Origin: Entrophospora sp. SA101 | Taxonomy: Eukaryota > Glomeromycota > Glomeromycetes > Entrophosporales > Entrophosporaceae | DNA: 38,883 nt | Direction: 5' to 3' | NCBI GenBank assembly: GCA_958430865.1 | Contig: CAUDNR010003335.1 | Coordinates: 114,754-153,636 of the forward strand | Shown here: positions 1 to 10,743 of the stretch, piece by piece | How the letters are laid out: each line of letters begins with the position of its first letter | How positions within the stretch are numbered: position 1 is the first letter of the stretch | Notes under the pieces: generated by a model | What the model was told of the DNA's origin: nothing | Seen by the model: the letters and a program-made list of their open reading frames with translations, nothing else | Databases searched by the model: none | Translations under genes and position numbers: made by a program

Positions 1-396
1 CAATCATGTATCTTAAATTTGTTGTGTTTACAATCATTTCATTGACATTCATTATATTAAGGTTATTTTGATTATATTGAGAGATATGGTCAAGAGAAGA
101 GTTAGGAAGAGAATTATTCTTCAACCAAGTCAAAAACCAACCCTTTAAATACATTTACAAGTAGTACAATTTAATCTATTAGACTATTTCAATGGTTGCT
201 TCCAACTTCTTAAATTCGTTAATGAAACAATTGTTGGTGAAGCAATTGTTGACAAAATGAATCAGACCCATATTTATTTCTACGTTTATCAAATTCGCGA
301 TTTTAATTTGTCAATCAATAAATGGCATGGGTTAAAATTTTGTGTTCTCTCCTGTTAATTTTGTGTTCCCAGAACAGTCTCTCCTGTTGTTTGTTT
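1..396. other. AT-rich non-coding stretch, no gene seen
   Basis: No reading frame with recognisable protein content on either strand. The only point noted is a short motif, gtctctcctgttg (378-390), that recurs at 4314-4326. Confidence 0.5.
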
Positions 397-594
397 AGGG
401 ATGGGGACGGCTTATGTCACGTGAGGCGACGAATAATATTTTTATGATTGATCCGTGACGATTAATATACTAAATTACAGGTGACAATTAATTTGTCTTG
501 TTTTGGCAATATAACTGTCACCTGTAAATTAGTATATTAATCGTCACGGATCAATTATTCGTCATATCACGTGACATAAACCGTCCCCATCCCT
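397..594. mobile_element. MITE-like foldback element with ~85-95 bp inverted arms
   Basis: The left arm (about 397-490) begins agggatggggacgg and the right arm (about 513-594) ends ccgtccccatccct. The arms are near-perfect reverse complements around a ~20-nt loop, with an ~8-nt indel near 440. Each arm carries a CACGTG core (gtcacgtga). The element has no coding capacity, so this fits a non-autonomous DNA-transposon derivative. A target-site duplication is not obvious in the flanks (tgttt on the left, gaata on the right), so the exact ends and superfamily are open. Confidence 0.8.
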
Positions 595-1261
595 GAATAT
601 TTTTTTTTGTAAAGAAAAAAAAAAGAAATATATGAAAACAATTGTTACACAGAATTTACTTAGTCTCAATTTCATAACAAATTTTGGATTTTCAAAATGT
701 TAAGGCTAAATAAGTTTTGAAGCTTGAGTCATGAACAATAAAACTTATTGGTTAACTTTTTTAAAATGTTATAAAAATTTTTTGTTTTAGTATTTTGAAA
801 CTGACTAATTGTTACCATAAGCAATTAATTGATTATAGATGATCTGCACCGTAGAGAGCTCCGATGCAATTAAATAAAGTTCATAAATAATATAAAACTT
901 ATATTATAATTATTGGGGTGTTACAAATAGACTATGATGATAATATATGAAGATTTTTCATTGGACAAAATTAATATACAAAAATAGCTCCCGAACTTCT
1001 TAAATTTTTTTAGTTAATAAAAATAGTAAACCCATCAAATCATCATCAATAAATATTATGAAAATAGTATCTAATAAAAAAAAAACCTTGGAATTTTAAA
1101 AAATAAGTATATGTTATTGAATACTCTTATATATCAATTTTTGATCTGCATTTTATCCAATAAAAAATCCTCAATAACTTTTGTCCACACGTGATCGGCA
1201 CCAAAATCTATTATTAATTTCATTTTTTTGGAAAAAACATTACAATTATAAAAAAATCAAA
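595..1261. other. Upstream region of the NRP1-like gene, no gene seen
   Basis: AT-rich sequence with poly-A/T runs between the foldback element and the first ATG of the next gene. No coding signal or clear promoter motif could be supported. Confidence 0.5.
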
Positions 1262-3512
1262 ATGTCGTCTTCAACTGAAAATACTCATTGTCCTGGTATT
1301 GATTACCTTATAATTATTAATCTTGAAGCTACGATCTCTGAAGAAATATCACAATCTACTATACAAGTAACGAAGGCCTCACAGTCACAACGTAAAAGTT
1401 TTTGTAAGGTTGAGTTGATTAATTTTATTTACACGCACACACATACACATTAATCATATAATCGATAGAATTATTATCTTTTTATGGGTGGCTTCGGGTT
1501 CTCTTATACGTGTTCTTGAGCCATTTCCTGATTTTTTTTTTTAAAAATTTTGTTTTTTTTTTTTTGAAGTTATCTAAAAATTTTAATGAAATTATATTAC
1601 CTGGCTTGCAACTCGTTGTTGGTTCTTATTATTAAATAAAATAATAAAAATAAAAACTAGGAAACGGCAGAAATTATTGAATTTGCATGGGCAATAGTAG
1701 ATACAAAAAATTTTGAAGTGGTTCGTACATTATTTATTTTATTTATTTATTTATTTATTATTTATTAATTAATTAATTACAATTAATAAATCAATAATAT
1801 AATTAATGTTAATGATTTTTTATTGACAGGTATACCAACATTCACAATATGTAAAACCTAAAGTTACTCTATTAACAACCTTTTGCACCACTCTTACAAA
1901 CATAACTTGGGATCAACTTGAATTCGCTGGAAATTTAAAGGATGCAATTGATGCGTTAGACGATTATATTCAGAACAAAATACTTGCTGAAAATAAAACC
2001 TTTTGTTTTTGTACACATGGAGCTTGGGATTTAAGGATCCAATTACCAAGAGAAGCAAAAGATAAAGAAATCGAACTGTCAAGTTATTTAACACATTGTA
2101 GAATGTTTGATTTAAAGCAAGAATATCAAAGATGGCACGTTCATCATCCAGATATGACGCTAAAAACTCTTTCATTGCAAGAAATGAGTTCAACTTTTGA
2201 TTTAATAATAGTGGAAATTCATGAATCAGGATTGAATGATGTTTTAACCATGGTCAACGTTGTCAGATATTTTTGTTCTTTTGGTCATCATGATGTTTTC
2301 GTTAATCCAATAGATACAAGTGCAGACTTGAATCAGTTTAAAAAAGAACAGTCTAAAGTAATCCATTTAGCAGGCTTACCACACGATGTTACACAACCTG
2401 AATTAGAAGCATGGTTTTCGGGTCAAGGTGTAAGACCTACAACATTGTCGATGATTAAACCACCTGATAATCAAAAATCAAGTGGAATTGGGTTTGCAAT
2501 TTTCGCTACTCATGAAGATTCTATGGCTTGTTTGGATATGAATGGTAGAACGTTAGGTGATCGAGTTATAGAAGTTAGTCCAAGTAGCGAAAGAATAATC
2601 GAAGCTGCTGGATCAATGTTATCACCGTTTCAGGTATATATTAAATATTATCGAATATTGTTAATGTCTCAAATTAATACATTAATTCGTTTTAAAATTA
2701 ATTTATAATAGATGATAAAAAATCATGTTCGTCCAGGTGATTGGATATGTTCAATATGTCAATTTCATAATTTTTCTTCAAGGAGAACATGTTTCAAGTG
2801 CAATACCATCAATCCGAATCCTCTTCCCGTGGTGCAACAAGTACCACATAATTTTACACAAGGCGATTGGATGTGTCCAAATTTACCATGCAGTTTTCAT
2901 AACTATGCATCACGCACTCAATGTTTAAGATGTGGAACCTATAAACCTAGTGGTAATGGTAATTATGGACAATCGTCTACATCAACACCACCATTATCAA
3001 TAACATCGTCAACATCATCCACATCGTCAGGTATATCTTTTAGACCAGGCGATTGGATTTGCCCAAATCCAAATTGTATTTTTCAGAATTTTGCATCAAG
3101 AACTCAATGCATGAGATGTGGAACATCAAATCATTCAGGTTATGATACATATGGGAATTTAACGTCATCAATAATAGAACAACAACAGGGAGGTGGTTTA
3201 TATGGTACAACTAATGTTATGGGTCATGGGTCATTATTATCATTATCACCATCACCATCATCTGCATCATCAAGTATACCTTTTAGACCAGGCGATTGGT
3301 ATTGTCCATCTTGCAACTCACACAACTTTGCATCACGTTTTCAGTGTATTCGTTGTAGTTTACCTAAACCACCTAATGCTATAAATAACATTGCATCAAT
3401 AGTTAATATGAAACCTGGAGATTGGTTATGTGGTAATGATATGTGCGGCTATCATAATTTTGCAAAAAGAACACAGTGTGCAAAATGTGGTTTTTTAAAT
3501 ATTCCACAATAA
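1262..3512 (+). CDS. NRP1: NRP1-like RNA-binding protein: exonuclease-like domain, RRM, five RanBP2 zinc fingers
   Basis: Proposed exons are 1262-1408, 1661-1720, 1830-2633 and 2712-3512, giving about 603 aa; all introns are phase 0. Residues ~14-240 resemble the ERI1/DEDDh exonuclease fold: INLEAT at the first metal site (Asn where Asp is expected), EIIEFAWAIVD, YVKPK, HGAWDL, and IHESGLND near the end. Residues ~246-320 form an RRM (IHLAGLPHD, SGIGFAIF). Five GDW..C..C..RxxCxxC fingers start near residues 346, 388, 450, 531 and 573, split by Ser/Thr linkers. This order matches yeast Nrp1, a stress-granule RNA-binding protein. The first two introns use weak donors (GTTGAG, GTTCGT), so the edges of exons 1 and 2 are the least certain. 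Catalysis is doubtful because of the D-to-N change. The later splice sites (cag|gtatat, aatag|atg) are clear. Confidence 0.85.
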
Positions 3513-4558
3513 AAATCAGTTTATCTGCCACTATTCATCTGAGCCTTGCCACTTAATAATAAAATATATATATAAATCTATAAATTGATATAAAGATTGT
3601 CACCTTTACCTCATTATATAATTATAATAATATATATATTAGCATCTCTTCTTGATGCGACTTTATTTCTTAAAAAATATCAAAGGTGCACCATATTCTG
3701 TGTGATTAATTCCCCAAATAAATCACCACCCTTGGTATTTATTCAAATATAAAAATAAGTGTTCTAGCTATAATCTTCCCCCAAGTATTGGAACATCTAA
3801 ACACTAATAATTAAATAAAAAACTACTTGCTTATTCTGATAACCTTTTTAGTTAGAATTTTCTGATATCTGGAAGGGTGGCATGAACTGTTTACTTCTTT
3901 GTTTAAAATCTGTGCAAATATCAATTAGTTGCTCCTATGTTCTCTTTTTAAAAGATTTTCTACAAAATTCATATAACAAATGTTACATAAAACAACACAT
4001 TACTTTCACTAAGTTGTTGATCTCAGCTTCTTTCCATTTATTGATGAAATTTAGCTGATTCAGTGGTTTTACATTCTGTGCAATGTTTAATTTCAGGCAA
4101 TTTTTCTTCAAGTAAATTGTATTATGAAAGTTGTGGGATTCAAAGAGATTCAAAAGATATGATAACAACAAAGTGTAAAGCTTCAAGTTTGTGTAATTAT
4201 TTACAAATGATTTGTTGCAAGAATGGGCTACATAATACCCTTGTAAAAGTATTTTAAACTGTATAAAAAAAAAAATGAAATCAATTGTGAAAATCCATTC
4301 CTTATATAGGACGGTCTCTCCTGTTGCATGCATTTGTCGATCAAATAACAAACTTCTTTTTATTTCTTTTAAAATTAAAAAAATGCCACAACAACACAAC
4401 AACAATAAAAGAAAGAATGAAAATAACAAAGGGGAGGTGACTGCTGGATAAGTGTTTTAAGAATGGTGGTTATTGCCACTCGTTGTCACTCTAGTTACAA
4501 AATTTAATACTTGGTTAAAAACAGTTATTTTAGTAATTCAAGATGACCAAATATTAGT
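3513..4558. other. Intergenic, no supported gene
   Basis: This holds the 3' flank of the NRP1-like gene and AT-rich sequence. A 148-codon frame on the minus strand (3983-4429) and a 64-codon frame on the plus strand (4063-4257) overlap each other. Neither has domain content, and their composition is typical of chance frames in such DNA. Confidence 0.5.
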
Positions 4559-5459
4559 AACGTAAATGAAGATGAGTTAAAAATTCCTGATTTAACTGAA
4601 CTTGATAGCACATATTATAACTTGGATCCACAAAAAATGTGGAAGCTAAAGAGTGGTACCATTGTGGAAAAATTTATATACAAATATGCAAGAAAATTGT
4701 CACATGAATCATGCTTACATTCATTTATCATTAATGATGTTGATAAAGAAGCAAATTCCTTATTTAGTAAAGAAGACTGGGATGAAATATTCTCCTTCAA
4801 AGTTAAAAGGATACCAAAGATTGATAAATCAATTATTAATCTTATGAAAAAGTACTCAACAACTGATTTATCCAAGTTTCAAAAAATTATTTTTGAACCC
4901 TTTCTACTAGCACTTCATACTCCAATAAAGAGCATTTTGATTTAAATTACATTCATCTTGCATATAGCATTATGCACACACTCTGGGAAAGTGACAATGA
5001 TGACTCATCAAAATTAGAAGGGTGGTATCAGTTAAACATATGGGGTCCACTTATTGACATTGCATTTCATAATTCAAATATCAATTTAATATGAGGTGAA
5101 GGGATGAGTATGGCTTCAAGTGATAGAAAGAACCAAGAAAATTATGGAACAAATCGGAAGAAAATTGGAAGAAAAGGGGATGGAGTATTTAGATTGAAAG
5201 GAAGTAGATTAGAATTTGGTGCAATTGAAACCAGAAGAGAGTGGGAGGGTGAACATGGAAAAAAGTATGTTAAAGACAGCTTGAAATTGTGCAAAATGCT
5301 TCATGATATGTTAATTCAACTTTCAAAAGAATGCAATAATGATGAAAAAATCCTTAGAGAATTACAAACAATCGAGATATTAAACAGTGTGTCGCCGATT
5401 AAATTTGGGAGAGTGTTTTTTAACAATTATTTTTGTATTTGTGTGGATCGGAATGAATA
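4559..5459 (+). pseudogene. Decayed member of a lineage-specific nuclease-like family (5' and central part)
   Basis: Coding-like text runs from about 4559 (DELKIPDLTELDSTYYNLD) to near 5390 (ILRELQTIEI). It contains two clear lesions. A 1-nt frameshift falls near 4927-4930, after HTPIK, and the frame resumes as EHFDLNYIHLAYSIMHTLW. An in-frame TGA at 5092-5094 sits just before GEGMSMASSDRK. The centre reads RKGDGVFRLKG, then LEFGAIETRREWEGEHGKKY, which has the D...ExxxE spacing of a PD-(D/E)XK-like core. That assignment is an inference from motif shape. I recall similar GDG..LEFGA.E proteins as abundant in Rhizophagus. No clean start codon is visible, and the frame after ~5390 (VSPIKFGR..) departs from the family-like text. 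Confidence 0.65.
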
Positions 5460-5554
5460 GGTTATCAATGAATTGATTTTGGATTAGCGAATAATTTTGT
5501 TAAAGAAGATAAAAGTTTTAAATAAAATATTTATTATTTTACTTATTTAGTTTT

Positions 5555-5631
5555 TCTTAGTCGAAACTAATTAACTTGTAACAAAGTTATTTCCTTAGTC
5601 GAAACTAATTAAATTATGAGAAAGTTGCTTT
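5555..5631. repeat. Two-unit ~38-bp direct repeat
   Basis: The phrase cttagtcgaaactaattaa occurs at about 5556 and again at about 5594. It is followed both times by a similar tail (ttgtaacaaagtta versus attatgagaaagtt). The repeat lies just 3' of the decayed gene. Confidence 0.7.
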
Positions 5632-5866
5632 TACAGTACATTGAATTCAAGCTCCTTATATACAATTCAATTAATTAGTAATTCTAATATTTCAAAATTG
5701 AAATATTACAATCGAACTTTGCAGAAGCACAATTTAAGATTATTTTTTTCCTTTATTTAAAAAAATTTTTTTAATAAAGATGAAAAAAATATGATATGTA
5801 TAATATTTTTATTTTATCTTCGTTTTTTTTTCATCTTTAATTATGATTTTATAATATTTTTCTTTG

Positions 5867-6136
5867 GTCGTGCTTTGGACTTTTCCATTACCCCTTACGT
5901 AAAATCCGTCTGTGCTTTGGATTTCTTCTTTGAAGAGTTCATTATGCCCCGGGTTACCTTCTTTCATAGAATTCGCCCGCGCTTTGGATTTCTAGAGTTC
6001 ATTGTGTACCTGACTACCCTTTGCGTAGAATCTGCCCATGCTTTGGATTTATAGATTTCATTGTGCCCGGATTATCCTTGCGTAGAATCTGCCCGTGCTT
6101 TGAACTCCTTCTTCGAAGAGTTCATTGTACCCCAGT
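5867..6136. repeat. Degenerate tandem array of ~57-66 bp units
   Basis: About four to five diverged units each carry the consensus pieces gtagaatctgcccgtgctttgg, then atttcttctttgaagagttcattgtg, then cccggactaccctt. The 'gctttgga' or 'gctttgaa' anchor recurs near 5871, 5912, 5971, 6040 and 6096. The array is richer in GC than its surroundings. It ends at a small perfect hairpin (6137-6157). Confidence 0.75.
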
Positions 6137-6157
6137 CTAGTCCCATAATAGGACTAG
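6137..6157. repeat. Short perfect inverted repeat at the end of the tandem array
   Basis: ctagtcc (6137-6143) and ggactag (6151-6157) are perfect complements around a 7-nt loop. It is followed by aggtcggacggttaagcacc. It could mark the border of the inserted repeat. Confidence 0.6.
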
Positions 6158-6204
6158 GTCGGACGGTTAAGCACCAAATAACATCGCTAATTTTTAAGTT
6201 TTAT

Positions 6205-6405
6205 TCAATGGATCAGCAAATGTTGATTTCTCATCTTAATGATAATGTTGGTAGTCCCAACGGATATGTATGTAGAATTAGGTGTGGTCAATTGATGGAG
6301 GTTCCTGATTCACTGGAAAAATCTTGACAATCCTAGCAGCTGTTCTCAGTTCAAAGGTTATATTTGAATTATTTGTGCATTTCTTCGTTGACATACATAA
6401 TTAAC
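6205..6405 (+). pseudogene. Probable 3' fragment of the decayed nuclease-like gene
   Basis: The frame at 6205-6327 reads QQMLISHLNDNVGSP, then NGYVCRIRCGQLMEVPDSLE. A second frame after a shift near 6315 reads KILTILAAVLSSKVIFELFV. From memory of this fungal family, 'GYVCRI' followed by a helix of the type 'LxxxLAxxL' is its C-terminal portion, so this is most simply the missing end of the gene at 4559-5459, displaced by the repeat array. At least one frameshift separates the two readable parts. Without a search the family link is an inference. Confidence 0.5.
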
Positions 6406-6725
6406 ATTGAAACCAAAAGTTTAACGTTTAATTCATTGAATTCAGGAAACGATTTCATAATCAAGGTGGTCCTTGGATTCCCCCATGCATGTCAGTCGAC
6501 TCCTAAAAAAACAAAGGAGAGTCCTATTTATGAAATGACATTCATTAAGTTTCTAGTTTACTAAAGAACATATTTTTATTAAGATTAGGAATTGAACTTT
6601 TTTTATATTATTATTACATTAGATGTTACATCAACTTCCAAATATACATAGCCGTACTAATTATAATGAATGACGAAACAATCCTTTTTTTTTAAAAAAA
6701 CTTTATCTATTTATTGCTTGATTAA

Positions 6726-9195
6726 ATGAATTTCGGCTCGATTCAAGTAATCGTTTTTACAATTATGAGATCTTCTAAAGAGTAATAATTAATTAAATAA
6801 ACTAGTAAACGCAAACAACTTTAATAATTTGTTTATAATGCATAGTTACCCGCTATTACACCAAAACCTACTATACAAAACTTTATAGGTAACATTTCTT
6901 GTCTTTTAAAAAGAATCTTTAATGTTTATATTTTGTTTAATAACTACTATATAAACTATAACTAAACTGAGTAATCTATAGATAGAGCATGTAATCCACA
7001 ATCAGTAGAACCAGATTTGGCCTTAAATTTGGAAATAGCAGACTTGATTAATCAGAAAAAACAAAACTAGTAAGCTTCATTAAGTATTAATTCGTCAACC
7101 AATTAACCAACTAGATAGTTAGCTAGCCGTCAACTTACAATTGATGTTTATCTTTTTTTCCCCGATCAAAAAAATCATTCCTAAAAGTCCACGGGATGCC
7201 GCAATGCATATAGTCAGACTTGTGAATCATCGAAACCCGACTGTTGCATGGTTAGCTTTAACGGTATTTATAATTTATGTATTTATGTGAGATTGGTTTA
7301 TTTATATCAATTGATACAACAATAACTATTTATTGTTACTGTTATTGTTAGCTCTTGGATATTTGTGTGAAGAATTGTGGATATCCTTTTCATCTACAGA
7401 TAGCAACCAAAGAATTTCTGAATGAACTAGTTCGTAAATTTCCTGAAAAATCACCTGTAAGAAAAATTTTATTTATTTATTTATATATATCATCAATGTT
7501 GTAATTGAATTTTAAAACAATTCAACAAATTATTACTATCATCATCAGCAACCTCATTGGCGATTCTTTCTTTAATAGGCTATCCCTAATCCAATACAAT
7601 TAAAAATATTGGAATTTATTCAAGAATGGAAAATCACAATTTGTACAACTTCTCGACATAAAGATGACCTTGTACATATCAATGATATGTATCGGTTATT
7701 AGTATATAAAGGTATATGTGATCTCATATATCCTATGGTGCATATTCATACATATGTATAGTTCAGATTTAATTATCAATCAAATTGTAATACGTAGGCT
7801 ACATATTTCCCGAGATTGATGATCAATCTGCATCGGTTCTTATTCCTAAGGAGGTGTGACTTTATAGATTTCAAGATGATTTCCTTTAAATTAATTTGAT
7901 TATAGAAATTATTAAATAAAATATATAAAATATTCAATTTATTTCATATATAAAATATATATAGACATTGAAATCACCTGAAGAATTAGAAGAAGAAGAT
8001 AGAGTTGCTCAAGCAGCGGTAGAGTAATCTATGAGAACGTTCATTAGCACAATTAATTTATAATTAATTAGATGGATTTTACATTGATTCATTAAATATC
8101 ATTTAGAAATTACAAGAATTAATTCGTAGAGGTAGACCTTCAGATTTAGCAGAGGCTAATGAACTTATGAAAATTATGTCAGGATATGTAAGAAGATATA
8201 TTATCTATTTTTATATATATATACGCGTGTCTTAATTTGTACAAATAATGATAATACTATTATTAAATAATGTTTAGAATCAAGAGGCAAAACCAGATTA
8301 TAAAAAACAGGCTAATGAAGAATTGGAAAACATACAACAAAAAGCCATACTTTTAAATGATATGTTAAATAATGTCAAATCTAGTGAAGAAACTAGTAAA
8401 GGTGATATATTTGAGGTGAAAATAAAATTTATTTATTTATTTATTTTATTTTTTGATTTTTGATTAATAATTGTTAGTATATTATAATTTAATAATATAG
8501 GAATTGATACAATCATGTAAAACTTCTCAACCGAAAATTCAAAAAATGATTTCCGAAGAGGAAGACTCTGAAAGCATTGGTCCGTATTATTGTATTTTTA
8601 TGCAACTTAAAAATCACATATCATCCATTACTATTAATAATTTTTTCTTTATTCACCTTTATGAATAGATCGTCTTTTAACCTTGAATGATTTGATTAAT
8701 ACTGTTTTGACAAGATATGAAAATATTTTAAAAGGAATATTTGACCAACCTAAAGAACTGAACCAACAATCTATTTTACAACCAAAAGCGAAAGAAGAAA
8801 CAAAAACGTAACATCACAATCTTTCATTTCCATATTATCATAATGCTTATATTTTATGTATATATATTATACTATAGTATATTAATTCTTGTTTATATAC
8901 ACATATTCATAGAAATAATTCTGATTCATGGTTAATTGATTTGAGTGAACCTGAACCTGAACCACAATTAGGTCAAATTAGAATCACTTCAAATCCAACT
9001 ACAACAACTTCTTCTTCCTCCTCAACAAATGAACCAGCATTATACAATTCAACTTCTTCTAATAAAGGTGATTCTTGTGTATATATGCATATGTTGATAT
9101 TTTTCCTTTTGCAAGTAATTATTAATAGAATTATTTTATTTTTATTATTAGGAAAATCAACAATTGATGATTTATTAGAATTTTCTTTCAATTAA
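6726..9195 (+). CDS. GGA-type clathrin adaptor (VHS and GAT domains), no C-terminal ear seen
   Basis: Fourteen exons: 6726-6746, 6846-6888, 6982-7069, 7188-7263, 7352-7456, 7579-7711, 7798-7853, 7965-8018, 8107-8187, 8278-8415, 8501-8579, 8669-8807, 8913-9067 and 9152-9195. All join in frame to give about 403 aa. The VHS domain (~20-155) reads FIDRACNP, DLALNLEIADLIN, LLDICVKNCGYPFHLQIA and DMYRLLVYKGYIFPEID. The GAT domain (~175-310) reads EEEDRVAQAAKLQELIRRG and EANELMKIMSGY. The hinge carries LIDLS and IDDLLEF, which look like clathrin/adaptor boxes. GGA proteins sort cargo at the trans-Golgi and are recruited by ARF1, which is encoded at 23261-24032. The gamma-adaptin ear of usual GGAs is absent, and nothing like it appears downstream. 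The first exon (seven codons) is the least certain. Confidence 0.88.
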
Positions 9196-10743
9196 CTTGT
9201 GTGTTAGTTATCTTTGTAATTTGAAAATTAAACTTGGTAAGACAACTTATTATTATATCAAATAGGAAACAGCGATAATAATAATTTTAAATTATTATGA
9301 ATAAATAAAGTTAACAAATGAATTAACAAGTGGTTATTTTTTAAATTATTTATGGCCTGACTCAATCTTCAATAGTAAAAAAATACATGTGTATTTTTAT
9401 CAAATTGACATCATTCATTATCTCAAAATCTACTACGTGCAGAAACTTCTCATTAGAAAAAGTGGAGATGATATTGATTGCAAATACAAAGGAAATCATT
9501 ACAATACATGTTTTTAGTATGCAAGGAATTGGTTTCAAAAAAATCGTTTTAATGCATTTATTCGTAGTATTGTGCGAACTAATTTTATTTTGTAATTTCA
9601 ATTTTTATGATCAATATGTGTGATAATATTCTTTCAGATTATTCTTTCTTAATAAATAAAAGAAAACGATTTCTAAAAGTTATTATTATTATGTGATAGC
9701 AATTATTTAAAGCGAGTCACAATATATATTTTTTTAATAAATCCCATTGGATAAAGCAGTTTTCACGTGATATTTTCCACCACCCAAAAATAGGATTTAG
9801 TCATCGTTTCAATTTAAAAAATCAAAATAATACAACTTTTGTTGAAAATTTTCCACTAATGTCACCCACCACCATTACAAAGCAGTCCTTGTAGACCATG
9901 TGTCACAGTGAATTTACATTGTATCAATGATAAAAAAATGAAAGCAATCGATATCTGTATATACAATTAATCAGCTAAAAAAGAAAATATACATTATTTA
10001 TTATTAAATAATTGGCCGAAGCTAATGTTTATTATCGGTGGCGCAAATGGTTTATATCTAGACATTTTGATATTAACTTAGACTTGCAACAGTCAAAATA
10101 CTCCAAATTTTTGTCAAACTACTAACAGCTTAATATTAACAAAAGTTTTTTTCAAAATAATATTATAAAAATGAGCGCTCTTGCCTGTTGATTACATTAC
10201 TTTCATACAAGTGTATTACTTTGAATGGATGTCTGCAACTGGATTATATTCTGTGCAACACCATCATTCATATCACCCATCTCTCTTTGTCTCAGTAACA
10301 CTATTTTTTTACTTTAATGGACCCCAATCAATTGGGCCTTTACCATGACTTCCAAACATTTCATATTCGGGGCAAATTTTTACTTTTCATGATGCAACAC
10401 CCGTAAATAATACAGGAAATAAATTCACGACGGGTAGCTTCATTTGAGCGAGAAATATATTCAGATACCTTAAAAACTTCTTCAATAATTAAATGTATTA
10501 CGAATCTCATCTGAGATATATCGCCTTCAAAAAGATTGTAGATCCTGACCCTGGGAAATTTCCTCTTTTAATTCATCAATCGCATTTGGCCTAGTTAACT
10601 AATCAAGTAATTAATCAACTAACTAACTATAAAATTTGTGACACACTAAAAAAAGTCAAATAAAAAAAAATCATCGTTTTTTTTTTATATACCAAAAAAG
10701 ACTACAACCGTCGCACCTGATTTCTTTCTTGCGTTAAAAAAAA
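9196..10743. other. Intergenic region between the GGA and heme lyase genes
   Basis: AT-rich, no supported gene. Overlapping frames on both strands at 9362-9623 have no domain content and no splice-linked partners. A CACGTG-like site (ttttcacgtgat, 9760-9772) and a TATA-like run (ttttttttatat) just before 10744 may belong to regulation but cannot be tested here. Confidence 0.5.

Noticed and set aside
1894..2193. 99-codon minus-strand frame
   Set aside because: Shadow of the exon encoding the exonuclease-like domain on the plus strand.
378..4326. 13-nt motif gtctctcctgttg present at 378-390 and 4314-4326
   Set aside because: Too short, with no extended similarity around it; probably chance or a trace of an old dispersed repeat.
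3983..4429. 148-codon minus-strand frame with a Leu/Cys-rich start
   Set aside because: No domain and low-complexity hydrophobic content typical of AT-rich antisense DNA; no splice partners.
5686..5707. AT-only palindrome aatatttcaa/ttgaaatatt
   Set aside because: Short AT-rich inverted repeats are expected by chance at this base composition.
6364..6564. 66-codon plus-strand frame
   Set aside because: Starts on a non-ATG codon, overlaps the decayed 3' fragment in another frame, and has no domain content.
9362..9623. Overlapping frames on both strands downstream of the GGA gene, considered as a missing ear domain
   Set aside because: Neither translation has ear-domain features or an in-frame splice route from 9195.
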